Source of the DNA: Caloramator proteoclasticus DSM 10124
GTDB taxonomy: Bacteria > Bacillota > Clostridia > Clostridiales > Caloramatoraceae
DNA length: 37,999 nucleotides
Direction of reading: 5' to 3'
Assembly: GCF_900129265.1 (NCBI RefSeq)
Contig: NZ_FQVG01000023.1
Coordinates: 1 to 37,999 of the forward strand
The position numbers and the translations under genes were made by a program. Below, in pieces: positions 33,654-37,999 of this stretch. Within the stretch, counting starts at the first letter, position 1; every line of letters starts with the position of its first letter. A model generated the notes under the pieces. That model saw only the letters and a list, made by a program, of their open reading frames with translations. It did no database searches and was not told the origin of the DNA.

Positions 33654-35417
33654 ATGAAAAAAATAATGTCAGGCAATGAGGCGATTGCCAGAGGAGCGTG
33701 GGAAGCCGGATGTACATTTGCTGCAGCATATCCAGGTACTCCAAGTACAGAAATATTAGAAAATATAGCCCAATATGAAGAGATTTATTCGGAGTGGTCT
33801 CCAAATGAGAAGGTTGCTGTAGAGGTAGCCTGTGGTGCATCAATTGCAGGTGCAAGGGCACTTTGTGCAATGAAGCACGTAGGATTAAATGTTGCTGCTG
33901 ATCCACTTTTTACAATTGCATATGAAGGAGCAAATGGAGGTTTAGTTATAATTTCCGCAGATGATCCTGGTATGCACAGCTCACAAAATGAACAGGACAA
34001 TAGATTATATGCACCACACGCAAAGGTTGCAATGATTGAACCTTCAGATAGCCAAGAATGCAAAGATTACATAAAATATGCATTTGAAATAAGTGAAAAG
34101 TATGATACTCCAATTTTATTTAGAATTACAACAAGAATTGCCCATAGTAAAGGTGTGGTTGAGCTTTCAGAAAGAGAAGAAGTTGGATTTAGAGATTATG
34201 AGAAAAATGTTAAGAAATATGTTATGATTCCAGGAAATGCAAGAATAAAACACGTTGAGGTTGAAGAAAGGTTAAAAAATCTAAAGGAATTATCAAACAA
34301 TACTCCATTAAATAGAATAGAATGGGGGGATAAAAAAATAGGAATAGTAACAAGTGGAGTTTCTTATCAGTATGCAAAAGAAGTATTTGGTGATAATGCA
34401 TCATATTTAAAGATAGGATTTAGTTATCCTCTACCAGATGAGTTGATAAGAAACTTTGCAGAAGAAGTTGAAAAGTTATATGTAATAGAAGAAAACGAGC
34501 CTTATCTTGAAAACTATATAAAGTCAATGGGAATTGACTGTGTAGGAAAAGAGATAATACCAATCTGTGGAGAACTTAATCCAGATATTATAAGAGAAGC
34601 ATTTTATGGAAATCAGAAAAGAGAATTGTATAATTTAGATGTAAAAGTGCCATCAAGGCCACCTGTATTATGTCCAGGTTGCCCACATAGAGGAATTTTT
34701 TATGCGGTAAGTAAGTATAAAGATATTGTAGCAACAGGTGACATAGGCTGTTATACTTTAGGAATGATGCCACCACTTAATGTTACAGATACAGTTATTT
34801 GTATGGGAGCTGGAATATCGGCAGCAATAGGATTTGAAAAGGTATATAAAATGGCAAATAGAAGGGGAAAAATATTTGGATTTGTTGGAGATTCAACCTT
34901 CTTCCATTCAGGAATTACAGGGTTAATAGATGCAGTCTACAACCAAAGTCCAATAGTTGCTGTTATTTTAGATAATAGAATTACAGCTATGACAGGACAT
35001 CAAGAAAATCCAGGAACAGGAAAGACAATAAAGGGTGAGATAACTCAGGTTATTGACATTTTAAGTATTGTAAAGGCTATTGGTATTAAGGAAGAAAATA
35101 TAAGAGTAGTCGACCCATATGATTTAAAGGCTACTGAAGAGGCAGTAAAGGATGCGTATAATTCAAGCGAGCCCTTTGTAATTATAACAAAGCAACCTTG
35201 TGCTTTAATTAAAGAAGTACAAAAAAAGAGATCAGGAAAATATTTGGTTATAAACCAGGAAAAATGCAAAAAGTGTAAGGTTTGTTTGAGAACAGGTTGT
35301 CCAGCTATTTCAATAAGGAACAACAACATTGTTATAGATAAGAATATGTGCAATGCTTGTACAGTTTGTCAGCAGGTATGCAAATTTGATGCAATTGAAA
35401 AGGGGGGGAATTTCTAA
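33654..35417 (+). CDS. iorA: Indolepyruvate:ferredoxin oxidoreductase alpha subunit
   Basis: This thiamine-diphosphate enzyme decarboxylates aryl 2-oxo acids to acyl-CoA and reduces ferredoxin. Its 587 residues start with a pyrimidine-binding domain (MSGNEAIARGAWEAGC, AAYPGTPSTEILE), have CPGCPHRGIFYAV mid-protein, and show the TPP loops TGDIGCYTLG and VGDSTFFHSGITGLIDAVYN. The C-terminus carries two ferredoxin-type clusters (CKKCKVCLRTGCP and CNACTVCQQVCKFDAI; the first has an altered last spacing). The start is ATG 33654, 6 bases after GGGGGG; ATG 33648 is adjacent to the G run. iorB overlaps by one base. Confidence 0.95.
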   Translation: MKKIMSGNEAIARGAWEAGCTFAAAYPGTPSTEILENIAQYEEIYSEWSPNEKVAVEVACGASIAGARALCAMKHVGLNVAADPLFTIAYEGANGGLVIISADDPGMHSSQNEQDNRLYAPHAKVAMIEPSDSQECKDYIKYAFEISEKYDTPILFRITTRIAHSKGVVELSEREEVGFRDYEKNVKKYVMIPGNARIKHVEVEERLKNLKELSNNTPLNRIEWGDKKIGIVTSGVSYQYAKEVFGDNASYLKIGFSYPLPDELIRNFAEEVEKLYVIEENEPYLENYIKSMGIDCVGKEIIPICGELNPDIIREAFYGNQKRELYNLDVKVPSRPPVLCPGCPHRGIFYAVSKYKDIVATGDIGCYTLGMMPPLNVTDTVICMGAGISAAIGFEKVYKMANRRGKIFGFVGDSTFFHSGITGLIDAVYNQSPIVAVILDNRITAMTGHQENPGTGKTIKGEITQVIDILSIVKAIGIKEENIRVVDPYDLKATEEAVKDAYNSSEPFVIITKQPCALIKEVQKKRSGKYLVINQEKCKKCKVCLRTGCPAISIRNNNIVIDKNMCNACTVCQQVCKFDAIEKGGNF

Positions 35418-35986
35418 TGGTTAAAAATATATTGTTCGTTGGTGTTGGTGGACAAGGAATTATATTGGCATCAAAAGTGCTTACTGAGGGACTATTAAAG
35501 TATGGATATGATGTCAAAATGTCCGAAGTTCACGGAATGGCACAACGAGGAGGAAGTGTTACAACTCAAGTAAGGTTTGGAGATAAGGTATATTCCCCCT
35601 TAATTGGTGAAGGTGAAGCTGATGTCGTTGTTTCCTTTGAAAAGGTTGAGGCTGTAAGATGGATTAATTATTTAAAAAAGGATGGTAAATTAATTGTAAA
35701 TGATTATGAGATATACTCATTGCCTGTACTTATAGGTAAGGAGGAGTATCCAAACAATATTGAAGAAGAGCTTGAAAAATCGGGCATAGAATATAAATTA
35801 TTTAATGCATCAAAGATTGCTGAGGATGTTGGCAATATAAAAACACAAAATATGGTTATATTAGGTGCATTAGTTAAATCGTTAGGACTTGAGGAGTTAG
35901 ATTGGGATGGAGTCATAAAAGATGTTTTGCCTGAAAAGTTAGTAGAAATAAATACAAAGGCATTTAAAATAGGACTATCAATTTAG
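35417..35986 (+). CDS. iorB: Indolepyruvate:ferredoxin oxidoreductase beta subunit
   Basis: The 189-residue partner of IorA has the gamma-type POR fold: NILFVGVGGQGIILASKVL at the start, EVHGMAQRGGSVTTQVRFG (about 35-53) and GEGEADVVVSFEKVEA. The start codon shares its A with the iorA stop (TAATG), so translation is coupled. The stop codon TAG (35984-35986) is contributed by the inner bases of REP-like repeat copy 4, so the element's left boundary coincides with the gene's end and the C-terminus may have been slightly altered. The length is still within the family range. Confidence 0.95.
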   Translation: MVKNILFVGVGGQGIILASKVLTEGLLKYGYDVKMSEVHGMAQRGGSVTTQVRFGDKVYSPLIGEGEADVVVSFEKVEAVRWINYLKKDGKLIVNDYEIYSLPVLIGKEEYPNNIEEELEKSGIEYKLFNASKIAEDVGNIKTQNMVILGALVKSLGLEELDWDGVIKDVLPEKLVEINTKAFKIGLSI

Positions 35987-36001
35987 GGACGGTTACTTAT
36001 T
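35984..36001 (+). repeat. REP-like repeat copy 4
   Basis: Exact TAGGGACGGTTACTTATT, with four more bases (AATT) to the left shared with copy 5. Its TAG is the iorB stop. Confidence 0.9.
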
Positions 36002-36123
36002 AATGCAATAACAATAACAATTCTATTTAAAAATTAATTATACCAAAGTAGATATGGAAATTAGCATATTTACTTTGGTCAGTTTAAATAAATTTGTGTT
36101 ATTGTTATTTAAACTAAGCATTA
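36001..36123. repeat. Long imperfect hairpin next to repeat copy 4
   Basis: Four nested stems share one axis: TAATGC/GCATTA (36001-36006, 36118-36123), AATAACAATAACA/TGTTATTGTTATT (36007-36019, 36097-36109), TATTTAAA/TTTAAATA (36024-36031, 36083-36090) and ACCAAAGTA/TACTTTGGT (36042-36050, 36071-36079). Small loops separate them. The structure resembles an oversized subterminal palindrome of a Y1 transposase substrate. Confidence 0.75.
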
Positions 36124-36186
36124 GCAATAAAGTGCATATTTTAAAATTCATTATATTTTTTATAATTAAATAGTAATAATGGTATA

Positions 36187-36237
36187 AAATCACCTCATAA
36201 TTGGAAAAATAAGTATAAAAACATTTGGAGGTGATTT
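36187..36237 (+). promoter_or_regulatory. Hairpin hiding the RAYT ribosome-binding site
   Basis: AAATCACCTC (36187-36196) is the exact complement of GAGGTGATTT (36228-36237), which contains the Shine-Dalgarno GGAGGTGA of the transposase (ATG 36242). A TATAAA at 36183-36188 would start transcription near 36195 and leave out most of the left arm. Only read-through RNA from iorB would then fold the block. Confidence 0.65.
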
Positions 36238-36241
36238 TTTT

Positions 36242-37147
36242 ATGCCAAGAATGGCAAGAGAAAAATCATACGATTCAATATATCACATTATGGTAAAGAG
36301 TATTTCAGAAGTAAACCTTTTCAAGGATGATGAAGATAAAATTAATTATTTAAATTATATGAAAAAAGCTCAAGAACAATTTGAATTTATAGTGTATGCA
36401 TATTGTTTAATGGACAATCATGCACATTTTATTATAGATGCAAATGGTGCTGATATATCAAAAATAATGCATTTTATAAACTACAAATATGCTATGTGCT
36501 TTAATAAAAGGCATAAAAGGCACGGACATTTATTTCAGGATAGATTTAAAAGCAAAATTGTAAAGAGCGAACGTTATCTTTTTGCATTAACAGCATATGT
36601 TCATTTTAATGCAACTGCAATTAAGGGGTATGAGGATCATCCTGAGGAATATTCTTTTTCTTCTTTAGCAATATATTTAGGATTAAAGAAAGACAATTTT
36701 GATTTAATTGATGACGTGTTTGTTTTATCAATGTTTGGGTTAAATGATGTTAGTGCACGTGTACAATATAGAGATTTTATTTTTAAAGTTAAAAAATTTA
36801 TAGATATACAAAAAGAAGAATTTTCAAATGAACCTACTGAATACAGAAGTATGAGAAAAATTTTAGTTAGAGATTTTTCACCTGAAAAAATAATTTTGAT
36901 TATTATGCAAAAGTTTAATATAAATAAGTATGCTCTTTTTAAATATAGAAGAGACGGTGTTGAAGCTAAGGCTCTTATTTGTTTTATATTAAGAAAACTA
37001 TGTGATTTAAAGTGTGCTGATATATGTAAATTGCTTGGTAATATAGGTCAAGCAAGAGTTTCAAGATTGTGTAGTATAGGAGCAGAGTTGGTAAGAAATA
37101 AAAAATACGAATGTATTATAAATGAAATACTTCAACAGGCTTTATAA
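36242..37147 (+). CDS. REP-associated tyrosine transposase (Y1/HUH, RAYT)
   Basis: The 301-residue protein has a Y1_Tnp domain. MPRMAREKSYDSIYHIMVKS is the usual RAYT start, and the metal-binding HUH motif is MDNHAHFII with H60 and H62. The segment HGHLFQDRFKSKIV precedes the nucleophile helix YLFALTAYVHFN, where Y119 is the likely catalytic tyrosine. The C-terminal third (about 180-301) contains a helix-turn-helix like DnaA domain IV (LICFILRKLCDLKCADICKLLG), found in the longer members. It would nick and join single-stranded DNA at REP-like hairpins. GGAGGTGA lies 7 bases before ATG. The frame is intact, so the gene may be active or domesticated. Confidence 0.93.
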   Translation: MPRMAREKSYDSIYHIMVKSISEVNLFKDDEDKINYLNYMKKAQEQFEFIVYAYCLMDNHAHFIIDANGADISKIMHFINYKYAMCFNKRHKRHGHLFQDRFKSKIVKSERYLFALTAYVHFNATAIKGYEDHPEEYSFSSLAIYLGLKKDNFDLIDDVFVLSMFGLNDVSARVQYRDFIFKVKKFIDIQKEEFSNEPTEYRSMRKILVRDFSPEKIILIIMQKFNINKYALFKYRRDGVEAKALICFILRKLCDLKCADICKLLGNIGQARVSRLCSIGAELVRNKKYECIINEILQQAL

Positions 37148-37538
37148 AGTAAATAAAAAATTATTCATTTGATGAAAAGGGAGTAATTTTTTGAAATATA
37201 AAAAATATATAAATTTTATTATGGTGGTAATAGACAAGCCCAAATAAAAACTTATATGTAGCAACTAATTATATATCTTTATATGTATAAATTTTTAAAA
37301 TAATGTAGTATTAATAATGGATTGAGAGATAATTTTATGATTGAGAAAGACATAATATGTTGGACAAATAAATATTAAAATAAAATCAATATAAACAATA
37401 ATTTAATTCTTTACTTTATAAAATGCTAAGCTGACTACACAAAAATTAATTTATGTATTATTAAGCTATAGAGATGGTCTATACTAATTGTTGCACAGTT
37501 TTAGCTTTTAGGGAGTATTTTAAATTAATAAATGCTAA
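37148..37538. other. AT-rich gene-free right flank inside the RAYT element
   Basis: I see no gene here. A TTTTAGC/GCTAAAA stem (37499-37505 with 37534-37540, loop 28) lies against repeat copy 5 and may be its associated palindrome. No promoter, tRNA or other repeat is evident. Confidence 0.5.
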
Positions 37539-37556
37539 AATAAGTAACCGTCCCTA
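37539..37556 (-). repeat. REP-like repeat copy 5
   Basis: Exact motif on the minus strand. With AATT outside, it is a 22-base inverted match to copy 4. Confidence 0.9.
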
Positions 37557-37623
37557 AATTGGATTGAGAAATAAAAAACATTGATGAAAAAGTAATTGTG
37601 TTAATGATGAACATATGTTCAAA

Positions 37624-37641
37624 AATAAGTAACCGTCCCCA
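37624..37641 (-). repeat. REP-like repeat copy 6
   Basis: One mismatch (CCCCA for CCCTA). It is preceded directly by the 12-base perfect palindrome GAACATATGTTC (37609-37620). It lies outside the 35980-37560 inverted-repeat pair. Confidence 0.85.
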
Positions 37642-37805
37642 AAGTCACCCAAACTCAATGTGAAGGTAACATTAGGGTTAACAGAAGTTTCGCAGATTAA
37701 AAAATAAATAGGGCGTAGCCCCTTGATATGTAATGGTTTAGATGAATAATAATTGAAATATGTAAATTCCGATTTTTACTGGAAAAAATTTAGGGTTTAA
37801 AAATG

Positions 37806-37859
37806 AAAACATCCTTTCTATAATGAATTTTGCTACAAACCTAATAGAAAGGATGTTTT
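37806..37859 (+). promoter_or_regulatory. Hairpin over the ribosome site of the edge transposase
   Basis: A perfect 15-bp stem (37806-37820 with 37845-37859, loop 24) contains AGAAAGGA, the only Shine-Dalgarno-like sequence before ATG 37863. Sequestering it would limit transposase translation. The stem might alternatively lie at the IS terminus. Confidence 0.6.
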
Positions 37860-37862
37860 GAG

Positions 37863-37999
37863 ATGAACAAGCGTTATTTAAAACAAATGCTCACCTACTT
37901 CTCTAAGGTATACCATCTTGGAGAAAAAATCAAGGGGTTAAAAGATGGAAGAATAAATCCTCAAATTGAAACTTCAACTATTTCATTTATAGTTCTGTT
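37863..37999 (+). CDS. N-terminus of a transposase-like protein (cut by window edge)
   Basis: The frame from ATG 37863 is open for 45 codons to the right edge. It starts MNKRYLKQMLTYFSKVYHLG, continues with a KGLKDGRINPQI segment, and ends in a hydrophobic STISFIVL. This N-terminus resembles DDE transposases of an IS4/ISNCY-like group common in Clostridia, although I recall the pattern rather than a specific element. AGAAAGGA is 9 bases upstream, inside a strong hairpin. The left end of the IS is probably between 37642 and 37806, where a small GGGC/GCCC stem (37711-37721) is the only structure seen. Confidence 0.6.
   Translation, partial: MNKRYLKQMLTYFSKVYHLGEKIKGLKDGRINPQIETSTISFIVL

Larger units (their letters stand above)
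35980..37560 (+). mobile_element. RAYT element bounded by 22-base perfect inverted repeats
   Basis: Copies at 35980-36001 (+) and 37539-37560 (-) match over 22 bases and bracket a single gene for a Y1/HUH transposase, a 123-base subterminal hairpin and a leader hairpin. A further - copy lies 83 bases beyond the right end. Classical IS200/IS605 elements lack terminal inverted repeats, so this arrangement is better read as a REP-associated transposase locus. Confidence 0.62.

Noticed and set aside
31525-37641. CRISPR array from the repeated 18-mers
   Set aside because: Repeats are on both strands with very uneven spacing and no cas genes.

Overview
The window reads as a chromosome segment from a low-GC, spore-forming, fermentative Firmicute of the Clostridiaceae type. 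This rests on AT-rich intergenic DNA, AGGAGG ribosome sites, two T-box leaders, a YtxC sporulation gene, ZapA and MutS2, and the energy genes pflBA, ptb and iorAB. The order thrS-infC-rpmI-rplT-(K+ uptake)-rRNA methylase-pheST-zapA-U32 peptidase-mutS2 is a familiar clostridial backbone. A thermophilic relative such as the Caloramator group is possible, but that is a guess. Almost every gene lies on the + strand.

Layout. 1-400: the 3' end of an ISLre2-type insertion sequence abuts the first 14 codons of a leftward gene that looks like manA (mannose-6-phosphate isomerase). 400-3270: a methyltransferase, a tiny minus-strand gene, hslO and a membrane diguanylate cyclase. 3286-3779: a five-tRNA operon (Val, Asp, Phe, Gly, Cys) with promoter and terminator. 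3813-5557: a GME-fold protein and ytxC. 5549-15698: translation block. It holds thrS behind a Thr T-box, infC-rpmI-rplT behind an L20-type leader with infC probably starting at ATT, ktrBA, a SpoU methylase, and pheST behind a Phe T-box. 15789-18724: zapA, then three poorly known genes, two with coiled coils. 18865-27875: U32 peptidase/RlhA-like protein, mutS2, a TudS-like protein, an APC permease, and a GNAT-phosphodiesterase-FMN dehydrogenase operon. 27876-28541: a 660-base gap holding a rod-shaped RNA candidate, a Rex-like operator, a spaced direct repeat and the pflB promoter. 28542-31512: pflBA. 31993-35986: an MgtC-family protein, then ptb-iorA-iorB, which fit a route from 2-oxo acids through acyl-CoA to acyl-phosphate and ATP.

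The most unusual part is 31525-37641. An 18-base motif, TAGGGACGGTTACTTATT, occurs six times, three per strand. Two copies (22 bases each, perfect inverted repeats) bracket a REP-associated tyrosine (HUH/Y1) transposase. Three other copies bracket a gene-less ~400-base segment between pflA and the mgtC-like gene. Several copies adjoin palindromes, one being a ~120-base imperfect hairpin. The transposase ribosome site lies in a 10-bp hairpin, and a second, unrelated transposase at the right edge has a similar arrangement. I read this as a RAYT with REP-like substrates in a Firmicute, plus a non-autonomous derivative.

Limits: all calls come from reading sequence and recalled family motifs. No database search or folding program was run.
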